A DNA stretch of 21,727 nucleotides from an uncultured Emergencia sp. (GCA_937997955.1 CALLDR010000087.1:1-21727), one strand, 5' to 3'. Shown: positions 1-6,231, counted from the first letter of the stretch. The notes: a model not told the origin generated them from the sequence alone. A program made the numbers and translations.

Positions 1-1
1 T

Positions 2-76
2 TCCGAGGTAGCTCAATGGTGGAGCAACCGGCTGTTAACCGGTAGGCTGTGGGTTCGAGCCCCACCCTCGGAGCCA
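2..76 (+). tRNA. tRNA-Asn (anticodon GTT)
   Basis: Complete cloverleaf. The acceptor strands TCCGAGG (2-8) and CCTCGGA (66-72) pair perfectly, followed by discriminator G and an encoded CCA (74-76). The anticodon loop reads CTGTTAA, giving GTT, which decodes Asn codons AAC/AAU. The T-loop TTCGAGC is canonical. Any promoter lies upstream of the window. Confidence 0.97.
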
Positions 77-86
77 ACTTTATTGC

Positions 87-116
87 GTGACGAAGGTCAG
101 GCATAAAAATTATACT
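87..116 (+). promoter_or_regulatory. candidate promoter for tRNA-fMet
   Basis: GTGACG (87-92; four of six matches to TTGACA), an 18-bp spacer and TATACT (111-116; five of six matches to TATAAT). It lies in the 104-bp spacer between the two tRNAs and would start transcription near 123. Co-transcription from upstream of tRNA-Asn is the alternative. Confidence 0.35.
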
Positions 117-156
117 GTGACATATACATGAAGTGTGCCGCGGTATTTATATAGAA

Positions 157-173
157 GTTGCCGCAACGGCAAC
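157..173 (+). repeat. short perfect hairpin before tRNA-fMet
   Basis: GTTGCCG (157-163), loop CAA and CGGCAAC (167-173) form a 7-bp GC-rich stem ending 7 nt before the mature tRNA-fMet 5' end. No T-tract follows, so it is not a terminator. A role in precursor processing is possible but unproven. Confidence 0.6.
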
Positions 174-180
174 CTGATGA

Positions 181-256
<76 letters not shown>

Positions 257-263
257 AGGATTT

Positions 264-296
264 AAAAACATCATTCTTATGAATGGTGTTTTTTTC
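264..296 (+). terminator. Rho-independent terminator of the tRNA unit
   Basis: AAAACATCATTC and GAATGGTGTTTT pair through one G:U wobble around a TTAT loop and run into seven T's. It begins 8 nt after the tRNA-fMet CCA end. Confidence 0.85.
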
Positions 297-315
297 TATC
301 CTTAAAATAATGGAA

Positions 316-328
316 AGGACTTGAACCT
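316..328 (-). repeat. 13-bp reverse complement of the tRNA-fMet T-arm
   Basis: AGGACTTGAACCT (316-328) is the exact reverse complement of tRNA-fMet 231-243. Read on the minus strand it makes a T-arm-like hairpin, with an AAGG/CCTT stem and a TTCAAGT loop. No acceptor, D or anticodon arm can be built around it, so it is not a tRNA gene. It may be a tRNA remnant left by an integration event or a chance match. Confidence 0.5.
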
Positions 329-330
329 TA

Positions 331-500
331 AGAGGACTGCCGCCAAACGCCAAAAAATTCGGCAGGGCGGTTGTTTCGCACGTGAAACAACCGTCGTTCT
401 ATCCAAAGCTATATAGGGGATAGGGGTATCAATACCGCCTGTTACCGCAAAAATGACTGCAAACGCGGCTCACGGACATTTGCAGTCAAGTTGCTTCTAA
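331..500. other. gene-free block with a run of inverted repeats (candidate structured RNA)
   Basis: This lies in the 463-bp gap 258-720, where I see no credible protein gene. Successive hairpin-forming arms are CTGCCG/CGGCAG (337-342, 360-365), a 10-bp stem (368-377, 384-393), CTATCC/GGATAG (399-404, 418-423), GGTAT/ATACC (425-429, 432-436) and a perfect 10-bp pair TGACTGCAAA/TTTGCAGTCA (454-463, 479-488). Five pairs in about 150 bp is dense for spacer DNA. I cannot match it to a known RNA family, and the strand is undetermined. The rest of the gap (500-660) is AT-rich with no further structure that I can support. Confidence 0.35.
368..393. repeat. parS-like palindrome with a 2-bp interruption
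   Basis: Ten-bp perfect arms CGGTTGTTTC and GAAACAACCG flank the loop GCACGT. The core TGTTTCGCACGTGAAACA (372-389) equals the Firmicutes parS sequence TGTTTCACGTGAAACA with an extra GC inserted between the half-sites. The right half CACGTGAAACA is intact. The shift in half-site phase makes ParB binding uncertain, and a simple RNA hairpin is the alternative. Confidence 0.4.
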
Positions 501-658
501 AGTTTTCTTTGAGCTTATGTAATTTAATGACATAAATTCAATTATTTTGCTAAAAATTCAACTAAAATGGATATGAAGAGAGTTTTTTTCGCTTTTGCTA
601 GATGAAAATGAGGGCATTCCACAGTTATATTAGCTTGTTTTCAACAGGATACCCCCTG

Positions 659-710
659 GTTTTTAATCAAAAATGACCGTAAGCACCCAAAAAACAAGGC
701 TGGCGGTCAT
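659..710 (-). terminator. candidate terminator of the NifU-like/Cys-rich unit
   Basis: On the minus strand ATGACCG (710-704) pairs with CGGTCAT (679-673) around a 24-nt loop and is followed by TTTTTGATTAAAAA. It starts 11 nt past the stop codon at 721. The large loop lowers confidence. Confidence 0.5.
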
Positions 711-720
711 AAGAGGTTGT

Positions 721-978
721 TCATGCCTTGCTTTTTATTTGGTCAAACTCCGGCTTGTCGGCTTCGTCCCACACTTTGACCAGTTTCTTGTATTCGTATT
801 CCGCGCAGGACGCGCAGCAGCTGGAGCAGCCTCCGATCACCAGGAGACAGTCATAAGAGCCGCCATCTTCGGCAATAGAGAAATCGTGGGACGGACACCT
901 TTTGATCGTGTCCTCGTAATATGCCCGGCGGTCGAAACGAGGGTTGCAGCCGCCGCAAAACTTGACGCCGATGTGCAT
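721..978 (-). CDS. small cysteine-rich protein (85 aa)
   Basis: A soluble 85-aa protein with no signal peptide or membrane segment. The N-terminus carries C8-G-G-C11-N-P-R-F-D-R, a second cluster reads GGCSSCCASC near residues 49-58, and there is an isolated Cys near 28. This pattern could ligate a metal or Fe-S cluster or be redox-active. I recognise the CGGCNPR(F/Y)DR opening as recurrent in clostridial hypothetical proteins but know no assigned function. It follows the NifU-like gene with a one-base TAATG overlap at 978, and its GGAGGTGA ribosome-binding site lies inside the upstream gene, so translation is probably coupled. The NifU-like neighbour makes a role in Fe-S or metal handling plausible, but that is inference. 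Confidence 0.75.
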   Translation of the reverse strand: MHIGVKFCGGCNPRFDRRAYYEDTIKRCPSHDFSIAEDGGSYDCLLVIGGCSSCCASCAEYEYKKLVKVWDEADKPEFDQIKSKA

Positions 979-1286
979 TACTGCTCACCTCCGGACTTGT
1001 CGCGGCTCATAAGAGAGCGGGCAAAGTCCAGCAGGTCCTCGCTGACGGAATCGTCCAGCACCACGTCGCGGAGCTGGGGGATCTGGTTCAGCAGGGTCGG
1101 GCGGACCACGTTGTCCATGGTATCGTCCGCGGCGTAGCAGCCCCGGCAGCTTCCGGTAAACTTGATATACGCCGTGCCGTCCTTACAGGCGCTGAGCAGG
1201 GCGCCGCCCATGTGAGCGCTGAGACTGGGGTTGATCTTCGTTTCGATGACTTCGGTGATTTTCTGTTCTAATTCTGTTTGGTTCAT
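978..1286 (-). CDS. NifU C-terminal-domain-like protein (102 aa)
   Basis: A single-domain protein resembling the NifU C-terminal (Nfu) scaffold: an N-terminal helix (EVIETKINPSLSAHMGG), a beta strand (AYIKFTGSC), then C47-R-G-C50 and a helix (TMDNVVRPTLLNQIPQLRDV). Nfu domains bind a labile [4Fe-4S] cluster through paired CxxC motifs and pass it to client enzymes. Canonical members usually have Pro after the second Cys; here it is Tyr, so this is a divergent subfamily. The start is supported by GCAGGAGGTCACA just upstream of the ATG. It is the first gene of a two-gene minus-strand unit with the Cys-rich protein and is divergent from the gene at 1466. Confidence 0.8.
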   Translation of the reverse strand: MNQTELEQKITEVIETKINPSLSAHMGGALLSACKDGTAYIKFTGSCRGCYAADDTMDNVVRPTLLNQIPQLRDVVLDDSVSEDLLDFARSLMSRDKSGGEQ

Positions 1287-1318
1287 TGTGACCTCCTGCG
1301 GGTGATTTCGATAGTTCT

Positions 1319-1347
1319 ATTATATGTCAAAGCCGCGGCGGGCGCAA
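1319..1347 (-). promoter_or_regulatory. promoter of the NifU-like operon
   Basis: On the minus strand a perfect TATAAT (1324-1319) sits 17 bp downstream of TTGCGC (1347-1342; three of six matches). The predicted start near 1312 gives a leader of about 26 nt before the ATG. Confidence 0.6.
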
Positions 1348-1414
1348 GAGGGCGGTTGGGCGGATTTGCGCCTGATGGACTGACGATGCGGCGAGGTTTC
1401 TGGCCCATTGGTTG

Positions 1415-1443
1415 TTGCAACAAAGCGGGGAATGTGAGACAAT
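1415..1443 (+). promoter_or_regulatory. weak candidate promoter for the gene at 1466
   Basis: TTGCAA (1415-1420), 17-bp spacer, GACAAT (1438-1443), each matching four of six consensus positions. A start near 1450 would lie downstream of the TTG at 1412, which supports choosing the ATG at 1466. Confidence 0.3.
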
Positions 1444-1465
1444 AAAACAAAAAGATTGCGGCGGC

Positions 1466-2482
1466 ATGAAAAAGCGAGCGGAAGCCGAGCGGAAAGCTGA
1501 GTGGGAAGCTGAATGGGAAGCCGAAACGAGGACGGTGAGGAATATTTTAGATTTGATAAAGAAGATTTTGCGGGGCGGCCGGACGGCGGCGGAAACAGGG
1601 ACACAACTGCCTGTCCCGCCTGAACGGCTGCTGGATTTGGTGGCTGAGTACATAGACGGGAACTACGCTGATGGAACCTGTGCGGCTGGAGCGCGCACGG
1701 CCAGAGAACGCGCTGGCGGAAACGACATTGACAGATATTTCGCTGACCGGAGATTGGAAAACACGGATTCGCGGGTCGTGGTAATGGAGCCGGGGACGCT
1801 GTACAGAGTTGGAAAAGAGGGGCAGACGGAGGAACCCGATGTCCCGCGGCTAAAGACTTCGACAGATGAAGGCTCGACAGTTGATGGGCCGGTGCGTGTC
1901 TGTCCGGGATCTGAGACTTCACGGCCCGACGGCTTGACGGGCCGCTTGATGGACTTGATGGACGGCCGCTTGACGGCTGATAGGCCGGCTTCTGATGATA
2001 GGCCGTTTTTTGATGATGGGCCGGCTTCTGATGACGGGACGGACACCTGCTCTATGCCTGCCGCGGCTGTGCACGCGGCGGCATCGGGTATGGCGTCGGG
2101 AACAGTTTCCTTTGAACACGGGGACTGGGACAAGCTGCTCGCGGATCTGGACGCGGGGTTTTCTGAGACCTTGCTGTTTTTGATTGACAGGACGGGCAAG
2201 AAGGATTCGGAGATCTACAAAAGAGCCAACGTGGATCGAAAGCTGTTTTCAAAGATCCGTAAAAACCGGAATTATCAGCCGTCCAAGGCTACGGCGCTGG
2301 CCTTCGCCTTTGCTCTGGAGCTGAATTTGGACGAGACCAGAGATCTGCTGGCCCGGGCAGGCTACGCTCTGTCCCACAGCAGCAAATTCGATATCATCAT
2401 AGAATATTTTATCGCAAATGGGCTTTACGACATTTTTGAGCTGAATCAGGTTTTGTACGCCTTTGATCAGCCTTTGTTGTAA
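1466..2482 (+). CDS. protein with conserved C-terminal HTH-like domain and repeat-expanded linker
   Basis: About 338 aa from the ATG at 1466. There is no good ribosome-binding site; a TTG at 1412 or a GTG at 1535 are alternatives. The last ~107 residues form a well-conserved all-helical domain (from FSETLLFLIDRTGKKDSEIY to the end FDQPLL) with an XRE-like core, DRKLFSKIRKNRNYQPSKAT. I recognise this block from clostridial proteins, including C-terminal fusions to macro domains; DNA binding is likely but unproven. The N-terminal half lacks a macro domain. It contains a charged AEWE repeat, a short helix (RNILDLIKKIL), and a long acidic, Ser/Asp-rich linker built of six-residue repeats (residues 171-194). 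It lies 134 bp upstream of the vWA gene and probably works with it. Confidence 0.7.
   Translation: MKKRAEAERKAEWEAEWEAETRTVRNILDLIKKILRGGRTAAETGTQLPVPPERLLDLVAEYIDGNYADGTCAAGARTARERAGGNDIDRYFADRRLENTDSRVVVMEPGTLYRVGKEGQTEEPDVPRLKTSTDEGSTVDGPVRVCPGSETSRPDGLTGRLMDLMDGRLTADRPASDDRPFFDDGPASDDGTDTCSMPAAAVHAAASGMASGTVSFEHGDWDKLLADLDAGFSETLLFLIDRTGKKDSEIYKRANVDRKLFSKIRKNRNYQPSKATALAFAFALELNLDETRDLLARAGYALSHSSKFDIIIEYFIANGLYDIFELNQVLYAFDQPLL
1484..1531 (+). repeat. 12-bp tandem repeat, four units
   Basis: Units GCCGAGCGGAAA, GCTGAGTGGGAA, GCTGAATGGGAA and GCCGAAACGAGG are in register with the codons, encoding (A-E-W-E)-like residues 7-22 of the preceding protein. Confidence 0.7.
1976..2047 (+). repeat. 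18-bp imperfect tandem repeat, four units
   Basis: Units at 1976, 1994, 2012 and 2030 (for example GATGATGGGCCGGCTTCT) encode ADRPAS, DDRPFF, DDGPAS and DDGTDT. The stretch before them (1929-1975) also repeats CTTGA(T/C)GG words, so the whole linker seems to have grown by duplication. Confidence 0.75.
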
Positions 2483-2535
2483 CGGGCAGCCAAGCCAGGC
2501 ATCAGCCCCCTGCAAATGTCGCCTGCCATGCGACC

Positions 2536-2612
2536 AAAACCTCCTTCAGATGGGTTATACTCAGCGTATGAGTAAACGCAAAGCGCAGAGTATGCGTGTT
2601 GAAGGAGGTTTT
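2536..2612 (+). promoter_or_regulatory. long hairpin enclosing the vWA ribosome-binding site (terminator/attenuator shape)
   Basis: AAAACCTCCTTCA (2536-2548) is exactly complementary to TGAAGGAGGTTTT (2600-2612). Inside, ATACTCAGCG (2557-2566) pairs with CGCAGAGTAT (2584-2593) with one mismatch. The 3' arm contains the Shine-Dalgarno AAGGAGG of the gene at 2617 and is followed by a T-run. The same RNA could therefore terminate transcription of the upstream gene or hide the start site of the next one. An alternative inner hairpin TACTCA/TGAGTA (2558-2563, 2569-2574) competes with the inner stem. Confidence 0.7.
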
Positions 2613-2616
2613 TTAC

Positions 2617-3270
2617 ATGAAAGTGAACACGACAGAATTGGTTTTTATCCTGGATCGCAGCGGTTCCATGGCCGGGCTGGAGAAGGACACCATCGGCGGC
2701 TTCAACGCCATGATTGAAAAGCAGCGGAGGCAGCCGGGAAGGGCTATGGTAACCACTGTGCTGTTTGACAACCGGATGGAGACGATCCACGACCGCCTGC
2801 CGCTGGACAGGATTCCTGAAATGACAGAGGAACAGTATTACGTGCTGGGCTGCACGGCCCTTTTGGACGCCGTGGGGGAGACTGTGGAGCACATCAGGAC
2901 TATCCACAAATATGCCCGTCCCGAGGACGTGCCGAAAAAGACCGTGTTCGTCATCACCACCGACGGTCTGGAAAATGCCAGCAGCCGGTATACTTACGGG
3001 CGGGTCCGGGATTTGATCGAAGAACAAAGGGAAAGCCGCGGATGGGAGTTTTTGTTTCTGGGTGCTAACATCGACGCGGTCGCTGAAGGCATGCGGTTTG
3101 GCATCGACCCGTCCCGCGCTGTCAACTATTGCTGCGACCCGGCGGGGACGACGCTGAACTATGAGGTCGTCGGCGAGGCCGTCAAAGCCCTGCGGGCGGG
3201 CGCGCCGCTGCAGGCCAGCTGGAAGAGCCGGATTGAAGAGGATTGTAAACGGCGGGGCAGGCGAAAGTAA
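2617..3270 (+). CDS. von Willebrand factor A (vWA) domain protein
   Basis: A 217-aa single-domain vWA protein with no signal peptide or membrane segment, so probably cytoplasmic. The metal-ion-dependent adhesion site is complete: D13-R-S15-G-S17, T80 in GCTALLDA and D116 in ITTDGLEN. vWA domains with an intact site bind divalent metal and mediate regulated protein-protein contacts. The start at 2617 is chosen because AAGGAGG (2602-2608) lies 8 nt upstream; a GTG at 2596 lies before that site. The C-terminus is strongly basic (SRIEEDCKRRGRRK), which might contact nucleic acid. It follows the HTH-like gene behind the hairpin at 2536-2612, suggesting a regulated two-gene unit. Function is unknown. 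Confidence 0.88.
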   Translation: MKVNTTELVFILDRSGSMAGLEKDTIGGFNAMIEKQRRQPGRAMVTTVLFDNRMETIHDRLPLDRIPEMTEEQYYVLGCTALLDAVGETVEHIRTIHKYARPEDVPKKTVFVITTDGLENASSRYTYGRVRDLIEEQRESRGWEFLFLGANIDAVAEGMRFGIDPSRAVNYCCDPAGTTLNYEVVGEAVKALRAGAPLQASWKSRIEEDCKRRGRRK

Positions 3271-3309
3271 GAGGACAGAGGAACGGGACTGGTGGAGAGG
3301 AAGGCGAGG

Positions 3310-3381
3310 GACGGTGAGGGCGGTAAAAACGACGAGGGCGGTGAGGAGGGCGGGAACGGAGAGAACGGTGAGCAGTTTGTA
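3310..3381 (+). repeat. 18-bp imperfect tandem repeat, purine-rich
   Basis: Units at 3310 (GACGGTGAGGGCGGTAAA), 3328 (AACGACGAGGGCGGTGAG), 3346 and 3364 (partial match) keep an 18-bp register. If read from 3292 they would encode DGEGGK, NDEGGE, EGGNGE and NGEQFV. Confidence 0.55.
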
Positions 3382-3523
3382 ATTATGGCGGATACAGCAG
3401 GCGGGGAGAAAGATGCGCCAAAATCTGGATGGAATGGTTTTATAGATGGTGAAGCTCTGACGGCAAGGAAAAGCCGGACAGGGCTATTTTGTTTTCAATG
3501 TAGAAATCTATCGGTTCGTAATG

Positions 3524-3540
3524 TATAATATGGGTATAAT
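3524..3540 (+). promoter_or_regulatory. candidate -10 elements upstream of the HNH gene
   Basis: Two perfect TATAAT boxes (3524-3529 and 3535-3540) are 11 bp apart. Neither has a good -35 box at 16-18 bp. The leader to the ATG at 3706 would be about 160 nt. Confidence 0.4.
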
Positions 3541-3705
3541 TTGTGACGCGAGCTGAGGTTTGGGATGGGGTGAAGAATGACTTGCACGGCGTATTTGGTT
3601 TTTGAAATAGTTCGTGCTTAAATCAAAATATCAAATCTGCCGCTGCTTTTGTAGTGTCTGCGAGAGGCGCCGTCGGATTTGAGAAGTTAATAACAGGAGA
3701 AAAGA

Positions 3706-4827
3706 ATGGAATATATACTTCCAACAAATGAAAATTTGCAGATTGCCAGTCTTTCGCGGCTGTTTGATAATATGAGCGAGAGCTATAAGATTCTCTGGTT
3801 TCAGTCAATTGTCAACGGTGTCTGCAATGGAAAAACGATTTTTACATATGAAGAGCTGATTGACGAGATGATTGCGGACGCTTGGTACATGGTATCGGAA
3901 TACAGACTGAACTTGGGTCCATCGGATACCCTTGAAAACCTGGTCCTTTATATACATCAAAACAGCGGACTGAAATCTACTGAAACTAAAAGGAAAATCC
4001 TGGACTTTTTAAGAACAGCTGATGACAGACTGATTCTGGAGAAAAAACGAACCTTGACCAGAAATGTGCCGTATCGTCTGCAGGCACCGTTCTTGGAAAG
4101 CATAAAGGGTAAGGCTTGGAATATTTCTGAGAAAAACCTGGCTGCAAGGATCAATCAGGAGAAACGCAAGATCTATTATTTTGTAAAGCTGAATGGTCTT
4201 CAATCTCAGATCAGAATCGATGATGCATGGCAGGAATACATCCTTGAAAATCAGGCAATTTTGCGCGGCTGGATTCAGTATCATATGATAGCTTATCTGC
4301 AACGGAGAAATCCCAATGTACCAGGGATCATCAACAAACTGCGGCCGCCGCAGGAGCGGAACCTGGCGCGGGTGAAGGAACTTTGGAAAGCGATTATGGA
4401 AATCTGCCCCGTGCGGGATATCTATGCCGGGGAGATTTTGCAGGTGAAGGATCTGTCCATCGACCACTTTGTTCCCTGGTCTTATGTGGCCCACGATGAG
4501 TTGTGGAATCTGAGCCCGACTACCAGAAGCGTCAACAGCAGTAAAAGCAACGGCCTGCCAGTATGGGAAGTGTATTTCCCGAGGCTGGAAGCACTGCAGT
4601 ATCAGACTTATCGGACGGTCTGGAACTATGAGAAAATACATAATATCTTTGAGCGATGCTGCCGGGAACATGTAAACAGCGATGAAGTGCGGATGAAGCT
4701 GTATCAAAGAGATCTCAGTGAGGCAGAATTTGCAGCCAGCCTGGAGGAAATCCTGCTTCCGGTGTATCAGTCAGCGAAAAATATGGGATTTGGAGTGTGG
4801 AGCTATGAGCGATATTATGAAAGATAA
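3706..4827 (+). CDS. HNH endonuclease domain-containing protein
   Basis: 373 aa. A long alpha-helical N-terminal region (about 1-240; it includes PYRLQAPF and QRRNPNVPGIINKL) precedes an HNH core near 252-282: SIDHFVPWSYVAHDELWNLS followed by N277-SSK280-S. D253-H254 supply the metal/general-base residues and N268 the middle HNH residue. No CxxC zinc knuckles are visible. The family is predicted to nick or cleave DNA and is common in bacterial accessory regions. The start is well supported by AACAGGAGAAAAGA. The 3' end overlaps the SAM methyltransferase gene by 23 nt, so the two are almost certainly co-expressed. It could be a defence nuclease; its target is not predictable here. Confidence 0.88.
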   Translation: MEYILPTNENLQIASLSRLFDNMSESYKILWFQSIVNGVCNGKTIFTYEELIDEMIADAWYMVSEYRLNLGPSDTLENLVLYIHQNSGLKSTETKRKILDFLRTADDRLILEKKRTLTRNVPYRLQAPFLESIKGKAWNISEKNLAARINQEKRKIYYFVKLNGLQSQIRIDDAWQEYILENQAILRGWIQYHMIAYLQRRNPNVPGIINKLRPPQERNLARVKELWKAIMEICPVRDIYAGEILQVKDLSIDHFVPWSYVAHDELWNLSPTTRSVNSSKSNGLPVWEVYFPRLEALQYQTYRTVWNYEKIHNIFERCCREHVNSDEVRMKLYQRDLSEAEFAASLEEILLPVYQSAKNMGFGVWSYERYYER

Positions 4828-5410
4828 CAGAACTATTGATTATTATAATAAGAATGCTGAGGTCTTTTTTCAGGATACGGCCTGCGCGGATATGAGCTAT
4901 TTGTATAAAAGGTTCTTGCCTTTGATGCCTGATGGAGGTCGGATTCTGGATCTGGGCTGCGGCAGCGGCAGGGACAGCCGTTATTTCCTGGAGCAGGGAT
5001 TTCAAGTGACTGCCATTGACGGGTCAGCGGAACTTTGTCGGCTGGCATCCAAGTACATCGGTCAGGAGGTTTTGTGCATGGATTTTCGCGACCTGGCTTT
5101 TGAAAACTGCTTTAACGGCGTGTGGGCCTGCGCTTCACTGCTGCATGTGCCCCGGGATTCTATCAAAGATATCCTCGCGCGCATTCACCGGGCGCTGGCG
5201 TGCGGCGGTGTGCTCTATGCGTCCTTCAAAGCGGGCAAAGGAGAGCAAACCCGCGGAGAGCGGTTCTTCAGTGACTATGGTCAGGAAGATATGGAATTCT
5301 TGTTTGCGGAAGAGGACGGCTGGGAAATCTGCGAGAATCTGCTTACCGGCGACGTACGGGAAGGAAGAGAAGACGAGCAGTGGGTGAATGTGGTGGTGAG
5401 GAAGAAGTAG
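4805..5410 (+). CDS. class I SAM-dependent methyltransferase (201 aa)
   Basis: A Rossmann-fold methyltransferase. Motif I is ILDLGCGSGRD (D49-L-G-C-G-S-G55), the acidic residue ending beta-2 is D72 in VTAIDGS, and the motif IV region reads VWACASLLHVPRDS. It lacks the (D/N)PPY motif of amino-DNA methyltransferases and the PCQ of m5C enzymes, so a small-molecule or protein substrate (TehB/UbiE-like group) is more likely than DNA. The ATG at 4805 is chosen because conserved fold-like sequence starts soon after it and TGTGGAG lies just upstream; 4817 is an alternative. It overlaps the HNH gene by 23 nt, so translation is probably coupled. Pairing with an HNH nuclease hints at a modification-linked module, but that is inference. 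Confidence 0.85.
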   Translation: MSDIMKDNRTIDYYNKNAEVFFQDTACADMSYLYKRFLPLMPDGGRILDLGCGSGRDSRYFLEQGFQVTAIDGSAELCRLASKYIGQEVLCMDFRDLAFENCFNGVWACASLLHVPRDSIKDILARIHRALACGGVLYASFKAGKGEQTRGERFFSDYGQEDMEFLFAEEDGWEICENLLTGDVREGREDEQWVNVVVRKK

Positions 5411-5778
5411 AACGGCAAAAATTGTTGCAATAAATACTGGAAAAGTATATTTTACAAGAATCCAATGGCTGTGAATTATCCGCAGTGGATTGTGTTTGCG
5501 AAGTATTCATATAAGCAATAGAAGTAGACTCTGCGCGAAAAACCCAATGAGCGTAATAGTAATGAATGAGAATCAAAAAGGAATTAATGCGGAATTGAAA
5601 AAGATGGTAATTGTCATTGAGGGAAAAGGGACTGACTCTAACTATATTGGATTCACCTAATGAGCAGTTTTTTGTAGAAATATGAAAGAAAATAGGGTAT
5701 AATAAATGTGCGCGAGACATAAGTCATCGCTAACAAAGGAAACAAGAAGTAATAAGGACACTTTTTGAGGTAGTAAAA
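5411..5778. other. 368-bp AT-rich spacer at the left edge of the defence island
   Basis: Composition drops sharply to AT-rich just after 5410. A weak hairpin ATACT/AGTAT (5434-5438, 5444-5448) followed by ATATTTT may terminate the methyltransferase transcript. The only open frames are tiny (18 codons from 5466; 37 codons from 5547, neither with a ribosome-binding site). Likely holds the promoter of the vsr operon. Confidence 0.5.
5698..5703 (+). promoter_or_regulatory. candidate -10 box of the vsr operon
   Basis: A perfect TATAAT in GGGTATAATAAATG, about 75 bp before the vsr ATG. The best upstream match to a -35 box (TTGTAG, 5672-5677) is 20 bp away, so the promoter is weak or activator-dependent. 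Confidence 0.4.
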
Positions 5779-6231
5779 ATGACAGATATAAAATCTACAG
5801 AAGAACGCAGTAAAAATATGTCAGCGATTCGGAGCAAAAATACAAAACCAGAACAATTTATACGACATGAGCTATTTATAAGAGGATATCGATATCGTAA
5901 TAATGTGAAGAATGTTTTTGGACATCCGGATTTATGGATGGCAAAATATAGAACCGCCATTTTTGTAAATGGATGTTTTTGGCATAGACATGCTGGCTGT
6001 AGGTTCGCTTATATGCCTAAAAGCAGAGTAGATTTTTGGCGTGATAAATTTGATAAGAATTTGAAACGAGATCAGCGAGTATATGATCAATTACTAAGCC
6101 AAAATATTAAAGTTTTAATTATTTGGGAATGCACAATTAAAAAAATGAAAAGGGAAACATCTATATATGATGAAACTGTAATTAAAATATTAAAATTTAT
6201 TCATAATGATAATTTGTTTGTAGAAATATAG
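5779..6231 (+). CDS. vsr: very short patch repair endonuclease (Vsr)
   Basis: 150 aa, the usual Vsr length. Signature blocks in order: ERSKNMSAIRSKNTKPE (E25), GHPDLW (D51), AIFVNGCFWHRH (C66, H69, H71), FWRDKFDKN and LIIWEC (C118). Numbering runs nearly in register with E. coli Vsr, whose D51 is catalytic and whose Cys/His cluster binds zinc. Vsr nicks 5' of the T in T:G mismatches made by deamination of 5-methylcytosine, so it normally accompanies an m5C methyltransferase, here the last gene of the operon. Odd points: N64 sits where E. coli has His, and one residue is inserted before C74. TGAGGT lies upstream of the ATG. The AT-rich composition differs from the genes to the left, suggesting transfer. 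Confidence 0.93.
   Translation: MTDIKSTEERSKNMSAIRSKNTKPEQFIRHELFIRGYRYRNNVKNVFGHPDLWMAKYRTAIFVNGCFWHRHAGCRFAYMPKSRVDFWRDKFDKNLKRDQRVYDQLLSQNIKVLIIWECTIKKMKRETSIYDETVIKILKFIHNDNLFVEI

Larger units (their letters stand above)
3271..3705. other. 435-bp intergenic region
   Basis: No convincing gene. The first part (3274-3381) is purine-rich and repetitive. A 78-codon open frame (GTG at 3292) runs through it but lacks a good ribosome-binding site and resembles nothing I know. The second part holds TATAAT-like boxes at 3524-3540 and the leader of the HNH gene. The 10-mer TTTGAAATAG at 3601-3610 recurs at 15053-15062, at the right edge of the AT-rich island. Confidence 0.5.

Noticed and set aside
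673..1137. 154-codon plus-strand open frame
   Set aside because: Antisense to the NifU-like and Cys-rich genes, which have ribosome-binding sites, a promoter and family motifs.
1320..2199. Minus-strand open frames opposite the HTH-like gene
   Set aside because: Compositionally biased (Ser/Pro/Arg) shadows; the plus strand encodes a conserved C-terminal domain and codon-register repeats.
2467..3027. 186-codon minus-strand open frame
   Set aside because: Antisense to the vWA gene, whose complete MIDAS motif shows the real frame.
3292..3528. 78-codon open frame from a GTG
   Set aside because: Follows the 18-bp repeat register but lacks a ribosome-binding site, domain or conserved end; reported as a repeat instead.
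4805..5410. Methyltransferase as the DNA-modifying partner of the HNH nuclease
   Set aside because: Neither a (D/N)PPY nor a PCQ motif is present, so DNA methylation is unlikely.
5547..5660. 37-codon open frame before vsr
   Set aside because: No ribosome-binding site and no recognisable sequence; expected by chance in a 370-bp spacer.
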